This document shows, in pieces, positions 32,533-40,789 of a stretch of 41,563 nucleotides of DNA. Below the pieces are notes generated by a model. The model did not search any database. It was given only the letters and a program-made list of their open reading frames with translations, and had not been told where the DNA came from. This DNA comes from JBBRYB01 sp038238115 (lineage in GTDB: Bacteria; Actinomycetota; Actinomycetes; Propionibacteriales; Nocardioidaceae), in NCBI GenBank assembly GCA_038238115.1, contig JBBRYB010000030.1, positions 1-41,563 on the forward strand. The letters run 5' to 3'. A program made the translations under genes and the position numbers. Each line of letters starts with the position of its first letter. Position 1 is the first letter of the stretch.

Positions 32533-33254
32533 GCGAGTCCTCGGATCAGGGTGTTCTGGTGGACAGAGTTGTGGATGGTGAAGGCGACGGCCTGGCCCAG
32601 GTAGCGGTCCTCCGACCACTCCAGGGCCACCCCGTCGGCGTCGGTGCTGAGCCGCAGCTCGCGCAGGAGCGGTGCTCGCGGCCGGATGTCGAGCAGGCGG
32701 GCGTCCTCGGCGCTGGCGACGACGGCACTGAGCGTGTGTGCAGCGTTCGCGAAAACCACGCCCAGCTCCTGCAGCCGAGCGGTGATCGAGTCGTGGCCGG
32801 CGTCCATGCCGGCCACGAGCGCGCCGATGCGCTCGGGGTATGCCGTGCGCTCGACCATCACCGGCCGTCCGGACAGGAGCCTGACCCTGGTCAGGTGGTA
32901 GACCCGGCCGGTGCCGAGCTGCTCCGCCTCAGCCGGCGTCGACTCACGACGGACCAGCGCCACCACACGCCCGCCCGGCGTCTCTCCCAAGGCTTGCGCC
33001 CACTCCGAGAAGCTGCGCAGCTCGTTGAACCCCTGCAGCCGCTGCTGACCCAGCACCAGCCGACGCGCACCCTTACGGGTAGAGACCAGCCCATCGGACG
33101 CCAACGTCGCCAGCGCCTGCCGCACCGTGCCCCTAGCCACCCCGTAGGACCGCGCGAGCTCACTCTCCGATGGCAAGCGAGACCCAGGCGGGTAGACGCC
33201 ACGGTCGACGGCCGCACGGAGCTCGGCCGCCACCTGCTGATAGCCCGTGCCCAT
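32529..33254 (-). CDS. GntR/UTRA-family regulator, probably of the phosphonate oxygenase
   Basis: 241 residues. I chose ATG 33254; a TTG at 33284 would lie inside the putative operator. N-terminal winged helix: YPPGSRLPSESELARSYGVARGTVRQALATL with wing GLVSTRKGARR. From about residue 80 the UTRA ligand-binding domain follows (VYHLTRVRLLSGRPVMVERT, LQELGVVFANAAHTLSAVVA, and FTIHNSVHQNT near the end), as in PhnF and HutC. It precedes and overlaps the fused oxygenase, so it should respond to a phosphonate or related amine. Translation of both from one transcript implies autoregulation. The -10-like TATACA in the operator leaves a leader of only about 13 bases. Confidence 0.88.
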   Translation of the reverse strand: MGTGYQQVAAELRAAVDRGVYPPGSRLPSESELARSYGVARGTVRQALATLASDGLVSTRKGARRLVLGQQRLQGFNELRSFSEWAQALGETPGGRVVALVRRESTPAEAEQLGTGRVYHLTRVRLLSGRPVMVERTAYPERIGALVAGMDAGHDSITARLQELGVVFANAAHTLSAVVASAEDARLLDIRPRAPLLRELRLSTDADGVALEWSEDRYLGQAVAFTIHNSVHQNTLIRGLA

Positions 33255-33272
33255 GTCTGGACAGGCTACTAC

Positions 33273-33284
33273 GTGTATAGACAA
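33273..33284. promoter_or_regulatory. Candidate GntR operator overlapping the promoter
   Basis: On the plus strand GTGTATAGACAA contains the near-palindrome TGTATAGACA (8 of 10 positions symmetric), close to the GT-N-TATA-N-AC core bound by HutC/PhnF-type regulators. It overlaps the TATACA -10 sequence of the regulator, fitting autorepression. Confidence 0.5.
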
Positions 33285-33311
33285 GTGTCGAGAGGTGATC
33301 TTGGCTAGTCG

Positions 33312-34748
33312 ACGATCGGGCCAGCGTTGAGGCGATTGTTGGTCCGGCGATCACGTTCGTGATGTCGACGATCCGGATCCCGTTTAGCCAGGCTCGTCGG
33401 CTGGCCACGACAGGCTTGGCTGGAGACGAACCCCTCTCCGGCCCTGGGGGAGAGGGCCAGGTCCTTTCGCCTGAGGAGGGGGACCATGTGTCGCGCACGT
33501 CGTCCTTGGAAAGGTTCGCGGTGCCAGTGTGATCGTTGGACTGAAGCCAGGCCAGCCTCCCGAGCTGACGCATGGGACCCAGGTCGGGATCGTCGACCTC
33601 GACCAGCAGGCCACTCTCCAGAGCATGGTCACTGGTCAGCCACTCATGAGTAGTGCGATGCGCACAGCCCGGCACCCCTGCCTCCCCGAACGTCTGCTCC
33701 CATTCAAAACTGGTGCGGCTCAGGAACGCGGACGCCATGCGCTTCGACAACCGGTTCGCCCAGTCTTGGAACAAGGGGTAGGCAAAGATCGTGCAATCGG
33801 CTCCCAGCGGCCATTGTTCGGTCGGTAGGTAGGGATCGGCGAGCGGCAGCCCCTCAGCCAGCATTTCGTCACGCAGCCCAGAAGTTCCAATGCTCGAGGG
33901 GGATGGCTGGTGTGCGATGCGCACACCAGGTAGAAGGGTCGTCCGTCCCGGCAGGGATAGCTCTTGTAGAACGGGTCGAGGTAGCCCTGCAGGTCGGCGT
34001 ACAAGACGTCGAACGGCTCGCCGCGTCTCCTGCGTCGGTCGATCTCGCGTTCACGAAGAGACTTGTACCGTTCGGGAAGCCCAGCGATCTGCATCGCGTT
34101 GTACGCAAGTCCCTCTATCAGTGCTGCCGCGAGCGGCACCTCGATGATGTCACCGGTTCCGTCCCGCTCGCGCGCGAACAGCGCCAGAGTTGCGGCTGTC
34201 GCGCCCAGGACGGCGCCGTAGACAGAGGCGAGTGGGAGCGGGGAGAAGGAGGAGTTGACCCCCATCAGAACTCGGTTCAGCCCCATGTCACTGAATTGAC
34301 CGACGGATGCTGCGATCACTCCCTCCCAGGCGCTCAGGGAGGACAGTTCGGCATCTTCGGCAGCGAACCCGGGCAGTGACAGGAAGACGAGGCCCGGGTG
34401 GGCTTCAAGCAGACGGTCGGGATCGAGTCCCCAAGCGGCCATGGTGCCGGGTCGGAAGTTCTCCACGACCACATCTGCGGTGTCGATGAGTCGGCGTGCC
34501 TCCTCGCGCCCGTCAATCGTGTGAAGGTCCAGCACCTTCTTGGTCTTGCTTCGATCCAGAATCGAGGCCCAGGGCCGAGGATCAGATGGGCCACGGGGTG
34601 GGTCCACCTTGACCACGTCCGCGCCTTGGTCTGCCAGCAGCATGCCCGCTGTCGGCCCGGCGATGTAGTGACCGAAGTCGATCACGCGTATGCCTGTCAG
34701 CGGCCCGGCCGGATTGTCGTTGACCTGAACCGTGTTCTGCGCAGTCAC
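33312..34748 (-). pseudogene. CaiB/BaiF-type CoA-transferase, frameshifted and 3'-truncated
   Basis: From GTG 34748 (GAGGAG six bases upstream) the protein begins PLTGIRVIDFGHYIAGPTAG, with AWGLDPDRLLEAHPGLVFLS, the classic class III CoA-transferase start, and continues about 280 residues to HPPRALELLG. A one-base deletion near 33878 then shifts the frame; the continuation LRDEMLAEGLPLADPYLP runs in the other frame to 33312. There a second CaiB-like start appears (LNGIRIVDITNVIAGPTIAS) and ends abruptly, so this was a two-domain protein of perhaps 800 residues. Such enzymes move CoA between carboxylic acids. It follows the MFS gene by ten bases, so they formed one operon. Now probably inactive. 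Confidence 0.82.
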
Positions 34749-34758
34749 CGGCGACTCC

Positions 34759-36012
34759 TCATCCTGCTTCTGCCGTCGGCAGTCGGTCTACAGGTGGCAC
34801 CCGCCGCGCGTAAAGGATGAGGACCAGAGCAAGACCGACCACGGCTGCCCACGACGCCGTGCCCAGGAAGGCGGTCGCCATCCCAAAGCCCTGATCCAGC
34901 CAGGCAGCAGCGACGGGCCCGATAGTCATGGAGATCGCCCACGTGAGATTCAGAAGGCCGACGACGACACCCAGGCTCCCCGCAGCGCTGACGGGAGACG
35001 AGGCTGCCATCCGGTAGCTCAACGTGTTGAGCTGAGCCCGTGGCACGGTGAGGGCGAGCAGGCAGACGACCAGCCATGCGCTGTTGCTGCCGATCCCGGC
35101 CGGGGCGACGAACAGGCCCATGGTCAGGCACCCGAGCGCTGCCGCCGCAGACGTCACCGTCGCCGCCTTCGCCCGCGCCATGACGCCGCTGACCACTGCA
35201 TAGAGCAACCCCGAGATCGCGAAGGCAACACCAATGGTGGACACGGACTCGCCAGATCTGCTCAGCTGCAGGGGCACCAGCAGCTGCACTGCACCGGAGA
35301 CCCCGCCAACCGCGACCATCGCCGCTAACGCTGCGACGAGCTCGCGGTTGCGAAGAGCCTGCGCCGCCACAGACGTCCACGGCGTGGGCGTAGTTCGCGG
35401 CAAGAGGGCTCGTTCTCGCCGGTGAACGCCGAATGGGACGACCAGCAGGGCACCGCCGATGCCCAGAGCCACGTATGGCCCGCTGAGTCCGCCTTGTCCG
35501 GCGAGCAGGCCGGACACCATGGGACCGGCTATCGTGCCGACGGCCCCGCTAGTGACGATCGCGCCGACCCTGCCGCTGGACGCGCGCCGGGAATCTCGGA
35601 GCCAGGCCGGTCCGCTGGTCCAGATCGCGGTGACAGCGAGTCCGTAGATCAGCCTGCCGAGTGTGAAGGACCCCAACGTCGGGTCCGCCTGAAGACCGCA
35701 GGAGACGGCGAACAAGATGGCGGCAAGGAGCGTGAGCCGGCGTGGACCCCATCGATCACACAGCCAGCCTGCCGGCATTGCGAAGGCGATCATGACCAGG
35801 CTCGGCAACGCGAGGAGAAGAGACAGTCCGGTCGCGGAAACGCCCAACTGTCGCTGGACGGTCGGGAGGAGCGGTAGGAAGGCATAACCGGCCATCGTGG
35901 TCAGAACCACCAGGCTGTGCACCACCCATGCGACCGGGTCCGTCAGTCTGAACCTCACGCCCCAGACCACGCGGACACGAACGATCCCACTCGCTGAGCG
36001 CCGCGCGAACAC
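34759..36012 (-). CDS. MFS transporter
   Basis: About 417 residues. I prefer GTG 36012, with GAGAGG nine bases upstream; ATG 36081 in the same frame would add 23 residues. Twelve hydrophobic helices; the cytoplasmic loop MPAGWLCDRWGPRRLTLLAA between helices 2 and 3 is the major facilitator signature, and GVMARAKAATVTS occupies the matching position in the second half. The substrate is not evident. Its partner was the CaiB-type CoA-transferase, so uptake of a carboxylic acid activated as CoA ester is a reasonable guess. A LysR gene lies upstream on the same strand. Confidence 0.82.
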   Translation of the reverse strand: MFARRSASGIVRVRVVWGVRFRLTDPVAWVVHSLVVLTTMAGYAFLPLLPTVQRQLGVSATGLSLLLALPSLVMIAFAMPAGWLCDRWGPRRLTLLAAILFAVSCGLQADPTLGSFTLGRLIYGLAVTAIWTSGPAWLRDSRRASSGRVGAIVTSGAVGTIAGPMVSGLLAGQGGLSGPYVALGIGGALLVVPFGVHRRERALLPRTTPTPWTSVAAQALRNRELVAALAAMVAVGGVSGAVQLLVPLQLSRSGESVSTIGVAFAISGLLYAVVSGVMARAKAATVTSAAAALGCLTMGLFVAPAGIGSNSAWLVVCLLALTVPRAQLNTLSYRMAASSPVSAAGSLGVVVGLLNLTWAISMTIGPVAAAWLDQGFGMATAFLGTASWAAVVGLALVLILYARRVPPVDRLPTAEAG

Positions 36013-36424
36013 GACGCCGGCCCTCTCGCCAAAAGCGCCCGCCCGGGGGGTGCGGGCGACCGGCCAATCGTCACACTCCATGGTCCAACCGTTGATGCAG
36101 CACGTCCAGCGCAACAAAATGAAGCATCCGTTCAGTTTTTCTGCATGAAATTCGACTAGGTATGTCCCGAAGGGGCTAGGCGATCTCCCCGGCCCTCGGC
36201 ACGCCGGGGCGGAAGGTTGACAGGTCGTCGACAACGCGCCCGCATGTCGCCGACCGCCTTGCTCGACCCACCTCTGGGGGCATCGAGGAGTCCGTGGTGA
36301 CCGTGTCTCATCGGACTATGGGTTTCATCATCGCTGGCTCTTCGCGCCCTGAGAAGGAGGCGGGTGGCTTGGGTTCTTTCCCGTAGCGCGTTGAAGCTTG
36401 CTGGATCTACCCCAAGGGCACGGT
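36013..36424. other. 412-bp spacer between the LysR and MFS genes
   Basis: No supported gene. It includes the alternative MFS start at 36081, an A/T-richer stretch at 36105-36150 that may hold the MFS promoter, and a hairpin with arms CCCCGGC (36187-36193) and GCCGGGG (36203-36209) lacking a T run. Confidence 0.4.
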
Positions 36425-37345
36425 TCAATCTCTGAGGGCACGACTCTGGCGTTCTGCCGTGACGCGGGCGGTGCTCTCGAGGAAGGCTCTGATGGCTGGG
36501 CGGCCCGACGAGGCGTCGTGGTGGGCGATCAAGAGCTGGCGCCGCAGGGGCCGGGTGAGGTCGAGAACGTCGATGCCCGTGTCTGGCAGGAATGCGCGCC
36601 CGAGGTCCGACATGAGGGTGATGCCGAGTCCGGCCGCGACCATGGCGAGGGCAGTGGCTTGTTCGTTGACCTCGTGGGTGATCCGGATGTCAAAGCCTGC
36701 TTGGCGGCACGCGTACTGGACGGCGCGACCGTAATACGTCTGGGGTCCAGACATCACCCAGTCTTGGTCGACGAGGTCGCCCAGCCGCACCTTAGCGGTC
36801 GGGAAGTGCCCAGCCGGGGCTGCGATGTGTAGCGCGTCGTGCATGGCCGGGACGATGGTGATGCCGGGAGCCCATGGTTCGCTGGCATCGGGATAGTCGA
36901 TCAGGAAAGCAAGGTCTAGGTGCCCGTGCCGCAGCTCGATCCCCGCGTCGTCGGGGTCGATCTCGCGGGTCCGCAGACGGATGTCGGGATGACATTGACC
37001 GAGATCGTTGATGATGCCTGGCATCAGGCCGGCAGCCACCGTGCTGAACACGCCCACGGTCAGTTCGACCGCCAGCGAGTCGCGGACCTGCTCGACCGCG
37101 CCCTGAGCATCGCGTTCTGCGGCCAGCAGGATCTCGGCGTGCCCCAGGAGGACCCGTCCGACCTCGGTCAAGACGATGCCTCGGCCCCTGCGCTCGAGCA
37201 CCGGAGCCCCGACATCCTGCTCCAGGGCAGCCATCTGCTGTGAGATCCCCGAGGCTGAGTAGTGCATCTCGCGCGCTGCCAGGGTCACTCCGCCGTGGTG
37301 TGCCACCTCACGAAGAATGCGGAGTCGCCGCAGGTTCAATTCCAT
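36425..37345 (-). CDS. LysR-family transcriptional regulator
   Basis: 306 residues from ATG 37345. N-terminal helix-turn-helix: LNLRRLRILREVAHHGGVTL, then AAREMHYSASGISQQMAALE. The effector domain starts with LTVGVFSTVAAGLMPGIIND. Direct repeats GCAGATGGA and GCGGATGGA straddle the start region, an incidental or regulatory feature. It lies upstream of the MFS/CoA-transferase pair on the same strand and probably controls them, or the divergent pair at 37467. Inducer unknown. Confidence 0.9.
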   Translation of the reverse strand: MELNLRRLRILREVAHHGGVTLAAREMHYSASGISQQMAALEQDVGAPVLERRGRGIVLTEVGRVLLGHAEILLAAERDAQGAVEQVRDSLAVELTVGVFSTVAAGLMPGIINDLGQCHPDIRLRTREIDPDDAGIELRHGHLDLAFLIDYPDASEPWAPGITIVPAMHDALHIAAPAGHFPTAKVRLGDLVDQDWVMSGPQTYYGRAVQYACRQAGFDIRITHEVNEQATALAMVAAGLGITLMSDLGRAFLPDTGIDVLDLTRPLRRQLLIAHHDASSGRPAIRAFLESTARVTAERQSRALRD

Positions 37346-37466
37346 CCGCAAATCCTAAACTCCATCTGCGGTTTTTCTCACTAGACCTGCACGTTCTCCG
37401 AGCTCAGACTGGTGGCGACTCGCTGGGTGAGCCAGCCCGGCCGAATCGTGGTGAAGGGAGGGTGGG

Positions 37467-37793
37467 GTGTCGTCGGGAAGGGACCTCCTGGGATGGGTCG
37501 GTGGCGCCTCGGGTGCTTTGGCCCACGTGCTGGTCTCGACGCGACGCATCGTGCCCGATGCGTTCCCCTTCCAAGGGCTGAACATCGTGGGCGCGGCCCT
37601 ACTGTCCGTCGCGTCACTCCACGGTGGTGCGCTGCCAAGCTCCTGCGTGAACTTGGTCTGGATCCTATTCGGGATTCGGTCCCTGGCAGGCCAGAGGCGG
37701 TGCCACGCGGCCGCCCTGCGGGATGTCGCCGGGCGGGAGGCCGTTCGTAGGGTTGAGCTGGCTCTGGTTAATGTGGTGGTGGTTGCTGCGTGA
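37467..37793 (+). CDS. Small membrane protein, CBU_0592-like
   Basis: 108 residues from GTG 37467 with AAGGGAGG seven bases upstream. Three hydrophobic helices: LLGWVGGASGALAHVLVST, FQGLNIVGAALLSVASL and LPSSCVNLVWILFGIRSL. The pattern LNIVGA...G..PS..LN.VWI matches the small CBU_0592-type membrane proteins of unknown function. A 30-residue polar tail follows. It overlaps the next gene by GTGA. The LysR gene is divergent. Confidence 0.65.
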   Translation: MSSGRDLLGWVGGASGALAHVLVSTRRIVPDAFPFQGLNIVGAALLSVASLHGGALPSSCVNLVWILFGIRSLAGQRRCHAAALRDVAGREAVRRVELALVNVVVVAA

Positions 37794-38230
37794 ACACCTT
37801 CGACCGGCGCGCGCCCGGGTCTCTTCGGGCGGCACGTGCAACAGTCCACGAGGCTCGCGCGACCGTCATGGCGGTGAACCGGGCAATGCGTGACGTCGCG
37901 CTGGCGGGGCCGGCTGATGCCTATCACGTGAAGGGGTCGCTAAGCCTGATCACACGAACTCGGCAGTGCTCCTTGAGCGAACTCGCCACATGGTTGCGCG
38001 AGGAGGAGCGACTTCGGCCGCTAGTCGTGATGGAGGGCCCCTTCGTCGACGATCCCAAGGCCGCAGTGAACGTCGCGATCCAATCGCTGGCGCAGGCCTC
38101 GCAGGCATGCCTGGAGGTGTCCGATGCGCTAGAGCGAGCGCACATCACGCTGGCGCAAGTAAGCGCGGAACAGTTCCCGGCGCAAGGGACTGGCGCCCGT
38201 AGGACCCTCAGGCGACGACGCAGGGCGTGA
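37790..38230 (+). CDS. Hypothetical protein, helical
   Basis: 146 residues from GTG 37790 overlapping the previous stop. Largely helical and Ala/Arg-rich (RAARATVHEARATVMAVNRA), with a middle part SLSLITRTRQCSLSELATWL, an acidic stretch and a basic end (RRTLRRRRRA) that could bind nucleic acid. No family recognised. Translational coupling to a plausible gene is the main support that it is real. Confidence 0.5.
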   Translation: MNTFDRRAPGSLRAARATVHEARATVMAVNRAMRDVALAGPADAYHVKGSLSLITRTRQCSLSELATWLREEERLRPLVVMEGPFVDDPKAAVNVAIQSLAQASQACLEVSDALERAHITLAQVSAEQFPAQGTGARRTLRRRRRA

Positions 38231-38607
38231 AAGCACTCGGCGCGTGAACTGTTCTCACTGACCCCGTCGGCGCTGCCGACTATGTGCAAGGCGGCGATCT
38301 CCTCGCATCGTGCGACCGCGCGTCGGAGCAAGGCGCGGTAGGGGCCTGGCAGGGCGGTCAACCACATCCATTCTGCAGTACGTCGACATCGGCCCGCGAC
38401 GGGCCGTCGCTTGAGGGTCGCACGCGGTGGAAACCACGCCCTTCGTGGCTACGCGAGCCAACGGTTCAGGGCCGCCGCCTGAACTCGCAGGCATGAGCGC
38501 TCATCGTGGCAAAATCGGGCGGTTGCCGCCGCAGTGCCACGATTCTTCCCCGCGAGAAGGCACGTTCAAAGCTTCGGCGAAGGATCCCTGATCGAGTGAA
38601 ACGCGGC
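38231..38607. other. 377-bp region without a supported gene
   Basis: Only short composition-driven frames are present. The one notable element is a nested inverted repeat at 38503-38543. Confidence 0.4.
38503..38543. other. Nested inverted repeat
   Basis: Outer arms ATCGTGGCA (38503-38511) and TGCCACGAT (38535-38543) are exact; inside them GGCGG-TTG-CCGCC (38518-38530) forms a second stem. No T run follows on either side. It could be a cruciform, a protein site or the relic of a mobile-element end. Confidence 0.4.
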
Positions 38608-39493
38608 TCAGGCAGGGGTCAAAGCGGCACGTATGGCGGTGATGTGCGCCGGTGTCGAGCCACAGCAGCCGCCGAGCAGGTCGATACCGAGCTCGGTCAG
38701 CCGGGTGGCGTGTGCAGCCAGGTCGCGGGGGGTGGCGTCGTACTCAAAGTGGTCGCCCACCACCTGCGGGAGGCCGGCGTTCGACTGGGCGACCAGGAGT
38801 AGATCCGTGGGGCGGGTATGCACCATCTCCGCGGCAATGATCTCCATCTCCTCGGGACCACGACCGCAGTTGGCTCCTACCGCGTCTGGCGCCTGCTGCG
38901 GCCAAGTGCACCACTGCCTCGCCCGGGCGGACGCCCATCACGGTGCGCCCGTTGGTGTCGAAGCTCATCGTGACCGCGACCGGAAGGTGGGGTGCGACCT
39001 CCCTGGCCGCAGCGAGGGCCGCGTCAGCCTCGCCGAGGTCGCTCAGCGTCTCGATCAGCACGAGGTCGATGCCGCCCTCGACCAGCGCTATGAGCTGTTC
39101 GGCGAAGAGCGCCTGTGCTTCCTCCGGCGTCATGGTGCCGAGCGGTGCCAGCAGCTCGCCGGTCGGGCCGAGGTTGCCGGCGACGAGCAGTCCGCGCTCG
39201 TTTGCCACCGAACGCGCGAGCTGCGCCGCCGTCCGGTTCACTGCGTTGACGCGGTCGCCGAGCCCGTGCATGACCAGCCGCGGCCGAGTGCCGCCGAAAG
39301 TGTTGGTTGTTAGCAGCCGTGCGCCCGCCTCGGCGTAGGCCGCGTGCGCATCGCGTACCGCGTCGGGGTTCTCAAGGTTCCAGAGCTCACCGGGCGCACC
39401 CGCCTCGAGGCCGCTGTCTTGGAGCAGCGTGCCCATGCCGCCGTCGAGCAGGACCGGACGATCCGCGCCCAGCAGCGCCACGAGCCGATTCAC
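38608..39493 (-). pseudogene. Homocysteine S-methyltransferase-family protein with one frameshift
   Basis: From ATG 39493 the protein runs VLLDGGMGTLLQDSGLEAG, LLTTNTFGGTRPRL, VAGNLGPTGELLAPLG and AVTMSFDTNGRTVMGVRP. At about 38890 an extra A after GGCGCC breaks the frame; without it the text would read GADAVGANCGRGPEEMEIIA and continue in the second frame to LGGCCGSTPAHITAIRAAL, giving the three zinc-ligand Cys of the family (Asn-Cys plus Gly-Gly-Cys-Cys-Gly). Such enzymes transfer methyl groups to homocysteine, or act as the methyl-donor module of a demethylation pathway. A single-base error in an otherwise well-kept gene could be a recent mutation or a sequencing mistake. Coupled by ATGA to the gene upstream. 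Confidence 0.82.
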
Positions 39494-39783
39494 CGGCCCA
39501 GCCCATCAAGGTAACCGGCGATCCTGTCTGTCGGCCACTCCGCGTCGAGCTCGGCGGCGACTCGCTCGAGCACCTCAGCCGGCGTACCGGTGGCCACGGT
39601 CCAGGGGAACCGTTCCCAGCCCGCGAGGTAGTCGTCGGTCCCGGTGTCATCGAGTCGCATCGCGGCCTCATCGATCGCTTCCTGGAATCGCGGTGCGAGC
39701 TGGAACTTCACAGCCTCATCGCCCGTCCGGGCCGCGACCATGGACGGAAGCTCGCGCCACCGCGTCACCTGATACTCCGTCAT
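39490..39783 (-). CDS. PF13769-like small protein (annotated elsewhere as virulence factor)
   Basis: 97 residues from ATG 39783. The sequence MTEYQVTRWRELPSMVAARTG, split by QLAPRFQEAIDEAAMRL and YLAGWERFPWTVATGTPAEV, matches the small family named virulence factor, of unknown activity. Despite the name it commonly sits beside homocysteine methyltransferase and methylenetetrahydrofolate reductase genes, so a one-carbon role is more plausible. Here its stop overlaps the start of the homocysteine S-methyltransferase gene. No signal peptide or catalytic motif recognised. Confidence 0.65.
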   Translation of the reverse strand: MTEYQVTRWRELPSMVAARTGDEAVKFQLAPRFQEAIDEAAMRLDDTGTDDYLAGWERFPWTVATGTPAEVLERVAAELDAEWPTDRIAGYLDGLGR

Positions 39784-39908
39784 GCGTCGGAGCCTAGGTC
39801 CGACGGCGCCGGGCGGCGGAATCGTCCCGGCGACTAGCACCACCACGACCACTCACGCCACGACCGATCAGCGGCTACTTGTGCGGATGTTGGGGGCGGT
39901 ATCCAATG

Positions 39909-39996
39909 CTAGGCGTGGCGGATGGTGGCCCAGGACTAGTGGGTGGCACGCAGGATGAGGCCGGTGATGAGGAGCCCGATGATCGGGTTGGCCAGT
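39909..39996 (-). pseudogene. Tiny remnant of a cation diffusion facilitator
   Basis: The minus strand reads ANPIIGLLITGLILRATH, stop, then SWATIRHA, which parallels the CDF transmembrane segment ADPIxGLLITxxILRITWxSWRT. About 28 codons with a stop inside; nothing of the rest of the gene was found. Confidence 0.4.
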
Positions 39997-40114
39997 GGTC
40001 GGGGTCGACCCCTCGCGCTGCGCGCGGTCGGCGGCTCGGACGTCGTCGGAGCGCTGGACGGAATAGCCGGGCGCGATGATCCAGCCGTGTCGCAGACGCT
40101 GTGCGCTCGGCCCA

Positions 40115-40300
40115 CAGCCGCAGTAGCGCGGCGAACTGATTCAAGCAACCGGAATGCGTCACCCCAGTCCTGGCCGCGATGTGACGAAGGTACGCGCTCC
40201 CGACGTCGTGCTCGACAAAGGTCCGGCGGCTGCTCGCACGTTCTCTCGCCGTCGCGCGTCGCTCTGGGCATAGCGGCCGCGCCCGGCGTTCTGTCACGAC
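40115..40300 (-). pseudogene. Remnant of a TetR-family N-terminus
   Basis: In one frame RATARERASSRRTFVEHDVG, then SAYLRHIAARTGVTHSGCLN follows the TetR pattern RExILxAAxxLFxExGxxxTSxRDIAxxAGVTxGxLxxHF. Several conserved positions are lost and no effector domain follows. The 913 bases from 39784 to 40696 otherwise hold no gene I can support. Confidence 0.4.
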
Positions 40301-40696
40301 TCCTAGCCTCCCATCAATATGTGAGAGCGACACGCCAGCCTCGCCCGAGGCTCTCGTAGCTGCCGGATTCTCACCGAGCTCGACCTCAAGGCCGCGCTCA
40401 AGGAGTGGTCGACGTCGACATCGCGCCACAGCTCACCCTCGGCGCCCGACGCCCTCCAATGGCTTACGGGGCCACCCAGGCAGCACCGCCACTAGCGGCC
40501 ACGCTTCCGTCCAAACGTCGCCGGGTCACCGCAACCAGACACCCTCCTGGTCGAGACCCTCGACCTCGCCGCGTTGGTGGGGCTCGCGGGGGTCTCGGAC
40601 AGACCCCAAAGTACCGCATTGATGTAGCGTGACGTTCTCGCAGGTCAGGGCCAGTTTCGGCCAGTAGCGACAAGACGCGCAGAGCGTCGAATCAAC

Positions 40697-40735
40697 GTCA
40701 AGGGGTCGCAGGTTCAAATCCTGTCAGCCCGACCA
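40697..40735 (+). other. 3' part of a tRNA-Pro gene, probable attachment site
   Basis: The end of the anticodon stem (GTCAA), variable loop, T-arm GCAGG-TTCAAAT-CCTGT and acceptor strand CAGCCCG with discriminator A and CCA are all present. The matching 5' acceptor CGGGCTG and D-arm are absent upstream. The pattern fits actinobacterial tRNA-Pro. An isolated 3' tRNA end is the usual product of site-specific integration of a mobile element. Confidence 0.7.
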
Positions 40736-40789
40736 ATGTGATGTCTCAGGACATGGGAATGGTCCGGCCCTGCGGATCGTAGGTCCGGG

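Noticed and set aside
33255..33284. TTG start of the GntR gene
   Set aside because: Would place the operator-like site inside the coding region and add residues unlike GntR N-termini.
36187..36209. Hairpin as LysR terminator
   Set aside because: It is more than 200 bases past the gene end and has no T run.
39875..40429. 184-codon minus-strand frame as an intact gene
   Set aside because: Only a short TetR-like stretch is recognisable and the rest is Pro/Arg/Ser low-complexity text.
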